From Corallococcus sp. AS-1-6 (GTDB lineage Bacteria > Myxococcota > Myxococcia > Myxococcales > Myxococcaceae), in the NCBI RefSeq assembly GCF_020037015.1, contig NZ_JAIQDE010000002.1:124001-188000 (forward strand): 64,000 bases of DNA. The letters are read 5' to 3'. Shown one piece after another: positions 53,728 through 62,635 of this stretch. The position numbers were made by a program, and so were the translations under genes. Numbering within the stretch: position 1 is the first letter of the stretch; the number at the start of each line of letters is the position of its first letter. Below the pieces are notes generated by a model. It was not told the origin of the DNA. It worked only from the letters and a program-made list of their open reading frames with translations, and did no database searches.

Positions 53728-54061
53728 GCCGTCTACTCCAGGATGCGGTTGGCGTGGTCACGGAGTCTGACGTCCATGGGGGACAAGCAATAGACTCTCC
53801 CAAGAAGCCGCAGTAGGCCATCATCCGAGCCTTCCATAAGAGGGCTCGGCATACAGGCAGACTCCGCACCTGTTTAACATTGGATAGGCAACGATCAGCC
53901 AGGTTCTGCGGATGTATCGAGAGAACGGAGGAGTAATCCTCCCACCCCGCGGAGACAGCAACTGACAGCGAAACTCAAGCATCTTGCCATTTATATTAAA
54001 CAGGATCGCCTCGGCGGAAATCAGGCTTAGATCTCCGGCACGCAAAACCTTCTGTTCCTCA
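53728..54061. other. low-GC intergenic stretch after the ParA gene
   Basis: 334 bp without a convincing gene. It holds a 7-bp hairpin, CCGAGCC/GGCTCGG at 53825-53831 and 53843-53849, which may end the ParA transcript though it lacks a U-tract, and an AT-rich TTTATATTAAA stretch (about 53990-54000) that could contain the patatin promoter. Composition is still below the genome average. Confidence 0.4.
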
Positions 54062-56329
54062 ATGCCTCGCGCTCTCGCATTCATGCTGTTCCTCGCCACT
54101 TCGAACGTGAGCGCCCAGCTCCTGGACTCGTCCCAATTTGCATCCCCGAAGGCAGTGTCGCTCACCGTGAGTGGAGGCGTATCCCTGGGGACGTATGAGG
54201 CGGGGTTCCTGTATTACTCGGGGACATCGTCACAGGGAGAGCGCGCCGTGGACCTGCGGCTCGTAACGGGCGCCTCAGCGGGGAGCCTTAACGCGTTGCT
54301 GGCAGTCATGGCGACCTGTGGCGTGGATGCCACCACGCCGGCCCAATCGCTGTTCTGGGACATCTGGGTTCCCATCGGGTTCAACGACCTGTTCATCCCG
54401 ACATCGACGACCCCGCTCGGTGTCTTCTCCCGGGAGGCGCTGGAACGCCGCGCCTCCCATATTGAACAGGCCTGGAATCGAGGCCTGGATCGCTCATGCG
54501 ACATGGTGCTCGGAGTTTCAACGACGCGTCTTTCGCCTCGTGCCCTTCAGGCCGCGAACGGGCGGCTCGACCTTCCCAGGCTTGAAGAGAAGTTCGCCAT
54601 TCGCATCCAGGGACGTGGGCAGGGACGAACTCCTCGCGCAACCAATTACACCACTCGCGAGGGCCGGCGCTTGGAGTTGCTGCTCGAAACAGACGAGCAG
54701 GGAGAAATCCCCTTCGCGAACCTGCGCGAATTGCTGCTCGCGTCCATGTCCTTCCCCATCGCGTTCCCGCCCCAGCCTCTACGAACCTGCGCACCAAAAG
54801 CTTCCGCGAAGCCTGGGGTCTGCCTGCCTTCGGAGGCGAGGCGCGAGCTGTTCATCGATGGTGGCGTCTTCGACAACACGCCCCTGCGTCTGGCCGTGGG
54901 GCTCGCCCGTGATGGTCTTCGCGAAACCACGGGCGGCAAGCTGGAGTGGCGTCCGATTCCACAGCCCGACACGCGCACGACGCCTCCCGGTATCGCGTTC
55001 GCCTTCATCGACCCGGACGCGACGGAGTACCCCATCGCGACTCCTCAGGAGGGCATCAGGCCCGTCTCGCTACCGGGGACACTCGCGGAGCTCCTTGCGG
55101 CCTTCGTGGACACGGCACGTTCCAAGGAACTGGCCATGCTGCTGGAGGAGGAGCCGGAAATCGCCAAACGCCTCACCCTCCCCCGCCGACACTTTCCCGC
55201 GGCCGGTGCGCCCCTCTTCGCGTTCCTGGGCTTCTTCGAAAAGAGCTTCCGTGTCTTCGACTTCTACCTGGGCATGTATGACGCCCGGCGGATGATGGAT
55301 GACGCGTTCCGGGAAGGCCGGACGAAGACAGAGCGGCCCCAAGCTGCGGCGATGGATGGCATTGGAGGATGGCAGCCCTTCGCCTGCCTGAGCGCCGTCT
55401 ATGACTCCCTGCCGAGCGCGGAGCAGGCGTGCCAAGGCGAAGCGCTGGCAGATTTCCGGGCGCTGCTACAGATGTCCCTGGACCAGCTCTACGACGCATG
55501 CAGCAAGTCCGCCGGCACCGTGCCACCGGGCACCTGGCGCAATGCGCACTGTGACCGCGCCATCGCGGGCCAGGCTCCGCCCCATGTCCCGGGTCTCCAG
55601 CTCAATGAATGGCCGGACTGGAAGCAGAGCAAGGACGAGTCGGAGTTGGCGTATTCGATGCGACTGCTCGGGGCGTATGACTTCGGGTTCCAGGACCTGG
55701 GCGTCCCGAAGGGGCAAGGGGATCAGGCTGTCCTCCGCATCCGCCATGCGCTCGGGACTGCCGCCCACCGGCTCGCGGCGGTGCAACCCGCCGCGGACAA
55801 GCCCACGGTCCGGTTCGCCAGCAAGCTCGCGGTGGACAGCATCAGCTACGAGCCCCAGCGCATGTCGCTGCACATCACGATGGGCCCCACCGCGAGCGAG
55901 GTCGGCCTGAGCGTCGGAGCCTCCGAGATGCCGCTGTCCTCCGGGCTCCGGTTCGCGGGTGTGCTTGGCTTCCGTGGGCTTGAGGATGTCCTGTCCTCTG
56001 GCAACAGCGGCGATCCGTTTGGCGTGGCGCTGACGGGAGGGCTCGAGTTCCAGCCCCGCTCAGGACAAACCTTCCTCTCACAGAGCCGCTTGGCCCTTCG
56101 CGCGGGATGGTTGTTCAGCTCGAATGACCATTACGGCACGAGCAACTGCCCGGCGGGAGGCGCCAGCTACGTGACCGCATGCTCACGGCCGGTGGTCCAG
56201 GGGCTCGTGGGCATCACCTTCCTGGAGTTCCTCCGTGCCCAACTGGTCGGCGAGTGGTACCCGAGCACAGAGGGCCGGAAGTCGCTCTGGTCCGTGGCTC
56301 CGGGCATCGGATTGGAGCTGGGACTTTAA
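54062..56329 (+). CDS. secreted patatin-like phospholipase with probable C-terminal beta-barrel part
   Basis: 755 residues with the ATG at 54062 (MPRALAFMLFLATSNVSA, a signal peptide). Patatin features are the oxyanion loop SGGVSLGTYEAG (38-46), nucleophile GASAG with S72, and DGG (D266). So both members of the Ser-Asp dyad are present. Residues 350-600 are mixed helical with Cys. The last 150 residues alternate like beta strands (FAGVLGFRGLEDV, PFGVALTGGLEFQPRSG, LALRAGWLFSS, GIGLELGL). This suggests a self-anchored outer-membrane lipase related in idea to type Vd proteins, but with a smaller barrel. No ribosome binding site is clear. GC is lower than average. Confidence 0.82.
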   Translation: MPRALAFMLFLATSNVSAQLLDSSQFASPKAVSLTVSGGVSLGTYEAGFLYYSGTSSQGERAVDLRLVTGASAGSLNALLAVMATCGVDATTPAQSLFWDIWVPIGFNDLFIPTSTTPLGVFSREALERRASHIEQAWNRGLDRSCDMVLGVSTTRLSPRALQAANGRLDLPRLEEKFAIRIQGRGQGRTPRATNYTTREGRRLELLLETDEQGEIPFANLRELLLASMSFPIAFPPQPLRTCAPKASAKPGVCLPSEARRELFIDGGVFDNTPLRLAVGLARDGLRETTGGKLEWRPIPQPDTRTTPPGIAFAFIDPDATEYPIATPQEGIRPVSLPGTLAELLAAFVDTARSKELAMLLEEEPEIAKRLTLPRRHFPAAGAPLFAFLGFFEKSFRVFDFYLGMYDARRMMDDAFREGRTKTERPQAAAMDGIGGWQPFACLSAVYDSLPSAEQACQGEALADFRALLQMSLDQLYDACSKSAGTVPPGTWRNAHCDRAIAGQAPPHVPGLQLNEWPDWKQSKDESELAYSMRLLGAYDFGFQDLGVPKGQGDQAVLRIRHALGTAAHRLAAVQPAADKPTVRFASKLAVDSISYEPQRMSLHITMGPTASEVGLSVGASEMPLSSGLRFAGVLGFRGLEDVLSSGNSGDPFGVALTGGLEFQPRSGQTFLSQSRLALRAGWLFSSNDHYGTSNCPAGGASYVTACSRPVVQGLVGITFLEFLRAQLVGEWYPSTEGRKSLWSVAPGIGLELGL

Positions 56330-56340
56330 AGACTGTCGGT

Positions 56341-57525
56341 TCAGCAGTGCGCCGGGAGCGTGACGCTCACGCGGGCCTCGCGGCGCGCCAGCAACAAGAC
56401 CAGGATGAGGCCTGCTCCCGCCATCGCCGCCCCGGCCAGAGCCACGGCCGGATAGCCGAGGTCGAGGCCAATCACCGCCCCACCGAGGGCCGCGCCCATG
56501 GCGTTACCCAGGTTGAAGGCCCCGATGTTCATGGCCGAAGCCAGGTTCGGCGCGTCGCTGGCGGCGGTCATCACCCGCATCTGCAGCGGTGGCACCAGCG
56601 CGAAGCTCGCCACGCCCCAGAGGAAGATCACCGCGGCGGCGGGCACCTGCCACGGCATGATCCCAGCGAAGACCACCAGCAGCATGGCGAGGCCCGCCAG
56701 GGTGACAATCAAGGTCCGGTCCACCGACCTGTCGGCGAAGCGGCCCCCCAGCCAGTTGCCGAGCGTCAGTCCCAGTCCATAGGTCACCAGCATGGCGGTG
56801 ACGAAACCGGCCGAGGCCCGGGTCTGCTCCTTCAGGATTGGAGCGATGTAGGTGAAGACGGTGAACATGGCGCTGGAGCCGATGACCGTCAGGGCCAGGG
56901 CGGACAGGACAGGGCCGCGCCGGAGCACCGCCAGTTCGGCCTTCATCGCACCGCTGTCGGACGAGCGCTCGACCTGGCCGTGAGGCAGGGTCAAGCGCAG
57001 CGCGATCATCGCCAGGGCGCCCAGACCCGCGATGCCCCAGAAGGAGGCGCGCCAGCCCAGGCTCTCCCCGGCCCATGCTGCCAGGGGAACGCCGGTGATG
57101 TTGGCGACCGTCAGGCCCATGAACATGGCCGCGACAGCGCCGGCCCGTCTGTTGGGCGCGACCACGCTGGCCGCGACGATGGAGCCCACCCCGAAGAAGG
57201 CGCCGTGGTTGAACGACGTCACCACCCGGGCCGCCATCAGGGTCCAGTACTCCGGCGCGAGCGCGGACAGCAGATTGCCCAGGGTGAAGATGCCCATCAG
57301 GCCGACCAGCAGGGTCCGGCGCGGCACCCGGCCGGTCGTCAAGGTCATCACCGGCGCGCCGACCAGGACCCCGAAGGCGTAGGCGCTGACCAACAGGCCC
57401 GCCGCCGGAATGGAGACGCCGAGGTCCGTGGCGATCACAGGCAGCATGCCCATGGGCGCGAACTCCGTGACGCCGATGCCGAAAGCGCCGACCGCCAGAG
57501 CAAGAAGAGGAGCATTGGGCTTCAT
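56341..57525 (-). CDS. MFS transporter (DHA1, AraJ/YdhP-like exporter)
   Basis: 394 residues, 12 predicted helices. The ATG at 57525 (MKPNAPLLALAVGAFGIGVTEFAPMGMLPVIA) follows AGAAAGG; the longer frame to 57657 is rejected. The motif YAFGVLVGAPVMTLTTGRVPRRTLL is the MFS motif A equivalent, and FNHGAFFGVGSIVAASVV and GASAMNIGAFNLGNAMGAALGG fit the DHA1 subgroup of arabinose/drug exporters. The gene is divergent from the LysR regulator across 122 bp, the classic arrangement for a LysR-controlled exporter. Substrate unknown. Confidence 0.93.
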   Translation of the reverse strand: MKPNAPLLALAVGAFGIGVTEFAPMGMLPVIATDLGVSIPAAGLLVSAYAFGVLVGAPVMTLTTGRVPRRTLLVGLMGIFTLGNLLSALAPEYWTLMAARVVTSFNHGAFFGVGSIVAASVVAPNRRAGAVAAMFMGLTVANITGVPLAAWAGESLGWRASFWGIAGLGALAMIALRLTLPHGQVERSSDSGAMKAELAVLRRGPVLSALALTVIGSSAMFTVFTYIAPILKEQTRASAGFVTAMLVTYGLGLTLGNWLGGRFADRSVDRTLIVTLAGLAMLLVVFAGIMPWQVPAAAVIFLWGVASFALVPPLQMRVMTAASDAPNLASAMNIGAFNLGNAMGAALGGAVIGLDLGYPAVALAGAAMAGAGLILVLLLARREARVSVTLPAHC

Positions 57526-57624
57526 CCGCGGGAACCTTTCTCTCCCCCGCGGCGACGGTGCGCGACGGGGTGCGTTGTTCTGTGCGCGCAAAGATGGCTG
57601 GGAGGCCGCACGCGCGTTAGAGCC

Positions 57625-57637
57625 CTTGAAAGCCAAG
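57625..57637. promoter_or_regulatory. LysR-type box candidate (CTTG-N5-CAAG)
   Basis: A 13-bp dyad CTTGAAAGCCAAG lies 10 bp before the LysR ATG in the divergent promoter region. It has the TxxG/C-type symmetry of LysR boxes, with autoregulation of the LysR gene the natural reading. Confidence 0.35.
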
Positions 57638-57647
57638 GATTCTTGAG

Positions 57648-58556
57648 ATGAACGCAAAGGTGCAGCCGGGCGGCGCGGATCGGGCGCATGAGATGGCCGT
57701 CTTCTCGGCCGTGGTGGCGACCGGTAGCTTCTCGGCGGCCGGGCGTGAGCTGGACCTGAGCCCGTCAGCGGTCAGCCGGACCCTCGACCGCATTGAGGCA
57801 CGGCTGGGGGTACGCCTGATGCTGCGCACGACCCGGGCCCTGACCCTGACGCCCGAGGGACACGCCTATCTGCGCGCGGCGCGGCGCATCCTGGCGGAGC
57901 TGGACGACGCGGAGCAGGCCATCGCGGATCTGGGCGCGCCGCGCGGGCGGCTGAGGGTGAGCGCCGCCCAGTCTCATGGGCGCCTGTGCGTGGTGCCTCT
58001 GCTGGGCGACTTCACGGCGCGATACCCACACATCCTGGTGGACATCAACCTGACAGACAGGGTGGTCGACATCGCGGCGGGTGAGACGGACGTCGCCATC
58101 CGCTTCGGCCCGCTCGCGGACAGCGGTTTGACCGCGCGCAAGCTTGGCGAGAGTCCGCGTGTGATCGTGGCATCACCCGACTACCTGGCCCGGCGCGGGA
58201 CACCGAGGGTTCCAGAAGACCTGCATCACCATAACTGCCTGAACTTCAATTTTCGTCGGGCCGAAGCGGTCTGGCCCTTCGTGCGCGACGGGCACGAATA
58301 CAGTCTGTCCGTGAAGGGCTGCATCGAAGCCAATAACGGAGAGACCCTGGGCCAACTGGCCGCGGCCGGCGTGGGGGTGACGCGGGTGGGCGCATTCAGC
58401 GTCGCGGAAGAGCTCCGCTCGGGCCGCCTGGTTCCGCTGCTGGAGCAATACAATCCAGGCGACGTGGAGAACATTCACGCCGTCTTTGTCGGCGGCGCCA
58501 ACCTGCCCGCGCGCGTCAGGGTGTTCGTCGACTACCTGGCCGAAGCCCTGCGCTGA
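57648..58556 (+). CDS. LysR family transcriptional regulator
   Basis: 302 residues. The N-terminal winged helix is MAVFSAVVATGSFSAAGRELDLSPSAVSRTLDRIEARLGVRLMLRTTRALTLTPEG. The rest is a periplasmic-binding-like effector domain (GRLRVSAAQSHGRLCVVPLLGDFTARYPHILVDINLTDRVVDIAAGETDVAIRFG). AAGGA precedes the ATG. It is divergent from the MFS exporter gene, which it probably controls. The gene is followed by 200 bp with no feature I can support. Confidence 0.94.
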   Translation: MNAKVQPGGADRAHEMAVFSAVVATGSFSAAGRELDLSPSAVSRTLDRIEARLGVRLMLRTTRALTLTPEGHAYLRAARRILAELDDAEQAIADLGAPRGRLRVSAAQSHGRLCVVPLLGDFTARYPHILVDINLTDRVVDIAAGETDVAIRFGPLADSGLTARKLGESPRVIVASPDYLARRGTPRVPEDLHHHNCLNFNFRRAEAVWPFVRDGHEYSLSVKGCIEANNGETLGQLAAAGVGVTRVGAFSVAEELRSGRLVPLLEQYNPGDVENIHAVFVGGANLPARVRVFVDYLAEALR

Positions 58557-58753
58557 CGCCTCAGCGTGGAGCTTGGATGCTGATGGGGCCTCGCGAAGCT
58601 CCAGGTCTCCGTATGAGTTCGACGAACGGCACCATCGCCATCGGAGACCAGACCAACGACGCGAACGTCGACGGTGTTGTGCGGATCAAGTCGGTCGAGA
58701 AGCGCTGCCAGTGAGTCTCACTTCTATCCTCATGGATTGGCATGGGGACAGAT

Positions 58754-59620
58754 TCACGTGTGGGCCATGATCGGGAACCGGTGGGCCTCGGGTGAGAGCC
58801 GGAGGTTCCGCACGAACAGGTCGGCCTCCATGTCCTCACCGGCCTCCACGGCACCGGGCCAGTACCGCTCCGGAGTGAAGCCGAAGCGGATGGTCCGGAT
58901 GGGCCGGTCAATCAGGCGGGGGATCCAGGCTCGCAGGTCGAAGGGCTCGCGGGCGAAGACGTCGTCGAGGTACAGCGTCTCGCCTTCGACTCCCGCGAAC
59001 GCCCAGGCGTCCGTTCCCAACTGACGCAGGGGCCTCGCGAAGCCATTGGCCACGGGCCAGCTCGCCACCGTCGCGTAGCCCCGCGCACCGAAGCGCTCCG
59101 TGGAAGGCAGTCCCTCGCTGGAAAGCCTGGCGAGTCCAGCGCGCACGGCCGCGTCCTCCAGTGACAGCGTGGGCGCGGGTGGGCCTTCAGGCGCGGCTTC
59201 GTGGCTGGCGGCGAACAGCGTCTGCATCTGGGGCTGGAACCCGAAGCGCGGATAGAACTGGCGCACCTTGGGGTTGGCGAAGAGCAGCACGGGTACATCC
59301 CCGCACGCATCCAGCGCTGCGTTCATGACCACCCGTGCCAGTCCCCTCCCACGATGCGACGGCAGGCAGCCCACGGCCCCGAACTGGTAGGCCGTCACCT
59401 CGCGCCCTTCCAGCACCAGACGCATCCGCATCACGGAGGCATTGGCCACCACGCGGCCGGCCTCCAGCAGCGAGAACGCGCGATAGGCGTCGTTCCACTC
59501 ACCCCATGTGCGCCAACGACGGAAGTCCGCGCGGCGGAACACCTGGGGCACGTAGTCACAGAACAGCTCCTGCAACCCGGTATCGAACTGCCCGATCTCC
59601 GTGACCGCGACGGATTCCAT
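58754..59620 (-). CDS. GNAT family N-acetyltransferase (Eis-like)
   Basis: 288 residues. The acetyl-CoA motif is LPSHRGRGLARVVMNAAL, with the preceding strand YQFGAVGCLP. LFANPKVRQFYPRFGFQPQMQ is the conserved YxxxGF region. The C-terminal half has no catalytic signature and may be a second, SCP2/Eis-like domain. GTG and ATG starts are adjacent; ATG at 59620 is taken. Such enzymes acetylate small amines, aminoglycosides or protein N-termini. It lies 27 bp from the O-antigen-ligase-type gene on the same strand. Confidence 0.85.
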   Translation of the reverse strand: MESVAVTEIGQFDTGLQELFCDYVPQVFRRADFRRWRTWGEWNDAYRAFSLLEAGRVVANASVMRMRLVLEGREVTAYQFGAVGCLPSHRGRGLARVVMNAALDACGDVPVLLFANPKVRQFYPRFGFQPQMQTLFAASHEAAPEGPPAPTLSLEDAAVRAGLARLSSEGLPSTERFGARGYATVASWPVANGFARPLRQLGTDAWAFAGVEGETLYLDDVFAREPFDLRAWIPRLIDRPIRTIRFGFTPERYWPGAVEAGEDMEADLFVRNLRLSPEAHRFPIMAHT

Positions 59621-59647
59621 CACACGCCCCCCCGTCAGCTTGAATGC

Positions 59648-60919
59648 TCAATCAGGTTCATGCCGCAGCGGCGTACTGAACGCGCACAGCCCCAGTCCCC
59701 AGACAAACATGAACGACAGGTGCACGCTGGGGTGGAACGGCAGGTAGTGCACCAGGGCCAGGACGTGGAAGCCCACGAAGGACAACAACGCTCCCGTGGC
59801 TGGAATCGAACCCGCCCGGTGCCTTCGCACCAGCGCCTTCGCCAGCAGGAAGTGCATCGTCGCCAGCAGCACCAGTCCCACGAGCCCTGTCTCCGCCCAC
59901 GTCGTCAGCCAGAGGTTGTGGGAGTCCGTAGCCAAGAGGTCCGTGATGCCCGTCTCCGCCTGCGTCGCCAGGGCCGCGGATTTGTGATTGCCGAAGCCCA
60001 CGCCCACCCAGGGGTGCTCCCGCACCAGCCTCCAGCCCACGGACATCGCCAGCGAGCGCTCTCCGCTCCCGAAGAGGTTGTCCACCGCCTTGCCGAACCG
60101 CTCCCTCCACGCGGGCGTCAGCAGCACCAGGGCCACCAGCGCCACCGCCACGCCCAGCCCGGCCTTCCTCGCCGTGCCCCGCAGCAACAGCAGCAGCGCC
60201 AGCACGCACACGCCCAGCGCCGCTCCCAGCGCCGCTCTCGCGAACGCGCCGTAGATGGAGAGCAGCAGCCCCAGCACCATCACTCCGGCCAGCACCCGCC
60301 GCCGCGTCACCTTCGAGCGGCCCATCACCGCCAGCGCCGGGCCCAGCACCGCGATGGCCCCGTGCGCGAACCGCAGCCGGTGGAAGAAGAAGCCCCCCGC
60401 CGCGTACCTCGGGTTCTCCTCCGTCCCGAAGTTCTCGTGCAGGCGCGCCAGGTTCAGCTTCGTGAACTTCGGCGGCTCCCAGGGCCATGGCACCCGGTGC
60501 TGGAAGAAGCCCAGCGCCGCCGCCAACAGCCAGCCTCCCGCGACGAGGCTCCCCAGCATCAGCCACGGGACTCCCAACGTCCCGATGCACGCGACCGCGG
60601 CTCCCGCCACCGTGTCCAGCGCCTGGCCGTACCTCGCGCCTCGGGGCCACTTCGTCGCGGCTCCCGTCAGCAGCGCCACCGCCGGGGACAGGAGCTGCCA
60701 GACGCTCAGGGCGACGCTCGCCAGCACGAACGCCCTGACGTCCTTCTCCAAGCGCAGCCGCTTCGTTGCCGCCAGCGCCAGGGCCAGCGCCGTGGCCAGG
60801 ATGGCTCCGGCCTGGAGCACCGCCTCCGCCAGCACCAGCCCCACCGCGTAGAGCCCCAACACCGCGGCGACCGCCGTCCTCCAGCGCCCTGACTCGACCG
60901 TCTTCGTTTCCGTGCCCAT
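59648..60919 (-). CDS. O-antigen ligase/polymerase family membrane protein (WaaL/Wzy-like)
   Basis: 423 residues from the ATG at 60919, with 10-12 hydrophobic helices and one large periplasmic loop. The Wzy_C motif is DSHNLWLTTWAETGLVGL with the HN...E...G pattern, preceded by VGWRLVREHPWVGVGFGNHKSA, the family's conserved GxGxxN block. Members join or polymerise polysaccharide on lipid carriers in the inner membrane. This fits the sugar transferase and GT4 genes at 48661-52546, although several unrelated genes lie between. The frame extending to 61021 has no ribosome binding site. Confidence 0.87.
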   Translation of the reverse strand: MGTETKTVESGRWRTAVAAVLGLYAVGLVLAEAVLQAGAILATALALALAATKRLRLEKDVRAFVLASVALSVWQLLSPAVALLTGAATKWPRGARYGQALDTVAGAAVACIGTLGVPWLMLGSLVAGGWLLAAALGFFQHRVPWPWEPPKFTKLNLARLHENFGTEENPRYAAGGFFFHRLRFAHGAIAVLGPALAVMGRSKVTRRRVLAGVMVLGLLLSIYGAFARAALGAALGVCVLALLLLLRGTARKAGLGVAVALVALVLLTPAWRERFGKAVDNLFGSGERSLAMSVGWRLVREHPWVGVGFGNHKSAALATQAETGITDLLATDSHNLWLTTWAETGLVGLVLLATMHFLLAKALVRRHRAGSIPATGALLSFVGFHVLALVHYLPFHPSVHLSFMFVWGLGLCAFSTPLRHEPD

Positions 60920-61099
60920 GCCGTGCGCCTCGAACCCGCGAGGCCGCTGGACCCTAACCCACCTCGTGCTGCCCTGCCCTGACCGACTGGCCCCGGAATC
61001 TCCGGCGAGGGGCCCCGTCATCCCTTTTCACGCGCTTGACGTTGGCGCTCCGGACGGGCACGCGTTACCCAGGGTCCTTTCCCGGGTCCCTCTTCCGAC

Positions 61100-62569
61100 A
61101 TGCGCACCACCCATCGACCGTTCACCACCCTGGCTCTGGCGCTGTGCCTCTTCGTGGCCGCGCTGGAGATGACCGTCGTCTCCACCGCCATGCCCACGGT
61201 GGTCAGCGACCTGGGCGGCATCCAGCACTACGCGTGGGTCTTCACCGCGTACATGCTGTCCTCCACCATCACCGTCCCCATCTACGGGAAGCTCGCCGAC
61301 CTCTACGGCCGCAAGCCCATCATCCTCTTCGGCTCCACCCTGTTCCTGCTGTCGTCCCTGGCGTGCGGGTTCTCCACGTCCATGAACATGCTCATCGCGT
61401 TCCGCGTGCTCCAGGGACTGGGCGCCGGCGCCATGCAGCCCATCGCGCTCACCATCATCGGGGACATCTACACGCTGGAGCAGCGCGGGAAGGTCCAGGG
61501 CGCGTTCAGCGCCGTGTGGGGCATCGCCGGACTCGCGGGCCCCCTCACCGGCGGCCTCATCGTGAAGTACCTCACGTGGCACTGGATCTTCTTCATCAAC
61601 ATCCCCATCGGCATCGCGTCCATGGTGCTGCTCGTCCTGTTCTTCCACGAGCAGCTCCAGCGCAAGGAGCGCGCACGGCTCGACTACGCGGGCGCGGCGC
61701 TGCTGTCCTCGGGCGTCGTGGCGCTGCTGTTCGGGGTGCAGGGCTCCGGGGCGACGCTGCTCGCCCTCCCCGTCGCCGCGCTGCTCCTCACCGCGTTCGT
61801 GTTCGTGGAGCTGCGCGCCGCCGAGCCCATCATCCCGATGAGCATCTTCAAGATCCCCACCATCGCCATCTCCAACCTGGCCGGCGCCCTCTTCTCCGCC
61901 GCCCAGTTCGGCGCGACCACCTATGTGCCCCTGTACGTGCAGGGCGTGCTCGGCGGTTCGGCCACCATGGCGGGCGGGATGATCACCCCCATGATTGTCG
62001 GCTGGCCGCTCGCGAGCCTCATCGGCGGCAAGGTGATGGTGCGCACGGGCTTCCGTCCGCTCATCGTCGGTGGGTTGGGTCTGGCCTCCATCGGGACCGT
62101 GCTCATGGCGCTGCTGCTCAAGCCGGGCGCCTCCATGCTGGTACCGCAGATCGCCATGGGCCTGTTCGGCATTGGCCTGGGCTTCGCGGCCATGGCCACG
62201 ATGGTCGCCGTGCAGACGACCGTGGGCTGGGAGCTGCGCGGCGTGGCCACCGCGAGCAGCATGTTCTTCCGCACCATCGGCGGCTCGCTGGGCGTGGGCG
62301 TGATGGGCGGCGTGCTGGTGTCGCAGCTCATGAAGGACCCCAACGTCCCCGTCAGCGCCGCCACGGAGCTGCTCGGCCCCGAGCACGGGCGCGGCCTGGC
62401 TCCCGCCATCCTGGAGACGCTTGGCGGCGCGCTGAACACCGGCCTGTCCATCAACTTCTGGATCATGTGCTCGGCGATGCTCGCCGCGTTCACCGCGGGC
62501 CTGTTCTTCCCCAAGGTGAAGCGCGCCACCACTCCGGTGAACATGTCCGACGTCACCGCCTCCCACTGA
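61100..62569 (+). CDS. MFS drug exporter of the DHA2 (14-helix, EmrB/QacA) type
   Basis: 489 residues with 14 predicted helices. FVAALEMTVVSTAMPTVVSDLGG is the DHA2 motif around helix 1 with the acidic pair, PIYGKLADLYGRKPIILFG is MFS motif A, and GLGAGAMQPIALTIIGDIYTLEQRGKVQGAFSAVWGIAGLAGPLTGGLI carries motif C. It is divergent from the O-antigen-ligase-type gene. Substrates are probably lipophilic drugs or siderophores. The ribosome binding site is weak. Confidence 0.95.
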   Translation: MRTTHRPFTTLALALCLFVAALEMTVVSTAMPTVVSDLGGIQHYAWVFTAYMLSSTITVPIYGKLADLYGRKPIILFGSTLFLLSSLACGFSTSMNMLIAFRVLQGLGAGAMQPIALTIIGDIYTLEQRGKVQGAFSAVWGIAGLAGPLTGGLIVKYLTWHWIFFINIPIGIASMVLLVLFFHEQLQRKERARLDYAGAALLSSGVVALLFGVQGSGATLLALPVAALLLTAFVFVELRAAEPIIPMSIFKIPTIAISNLAGALFSAAQFGATTYVPLYVQGVLGGSATMAGGMITPMIVGWPLASLIGGKVMVRTGFRPLIVGGLGLASIGTVLMALLLKPGASMLVPQIAMGLFGIGLGFAAMATMVAVQTTVGWELRGVATASSMFFRTIGGSLGVGVMGGVLVSQLMKDPNVPVSAATELLGPEHGRGLAPAILETLGGALNTGLSINFWIMCSAMLAAFTAGLFFPKVKRATTPVNMSDVTASH

Positions 62570-62571
62570 CC

Positions 62572-62609
62572 GCCGGGTTCCAGGAGGTGGGGCCCTCCTG
62601 GAAGCCGGC
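62572..62609. terminator. long hairpin between convergent DHA2 and ELWxxDGT genes
   Basis: GCCGGGTTCCAGGAGG (62572-62587) and CCTCCTGGAAGCCGGC (62594-62609) form a 16-bp stem with one mismatch and a 6-base loop. It lies directly between the two convergent stops and should block readthrough both ways, although no U-tract is present. Confidence 0.65.
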
Positions 62610-62635
62610 GGCACGCCTCACGTTCACCGGCCTTG

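Noticed and set aside
53821-54165. 114-codon minus-strand frame
   Set aside because: It overlaps the signal peptide region of the patatin gene, has no ribosome binding site and no recognisable content.
59799-59813. TGGAATCGAACCCG looks like a tRNA T-arm on the minus strand
   Set aside because: It lies inside the O-antigen-ligase-type gene, and no acceptor stem, D-arm or anticodon arm fits around it.
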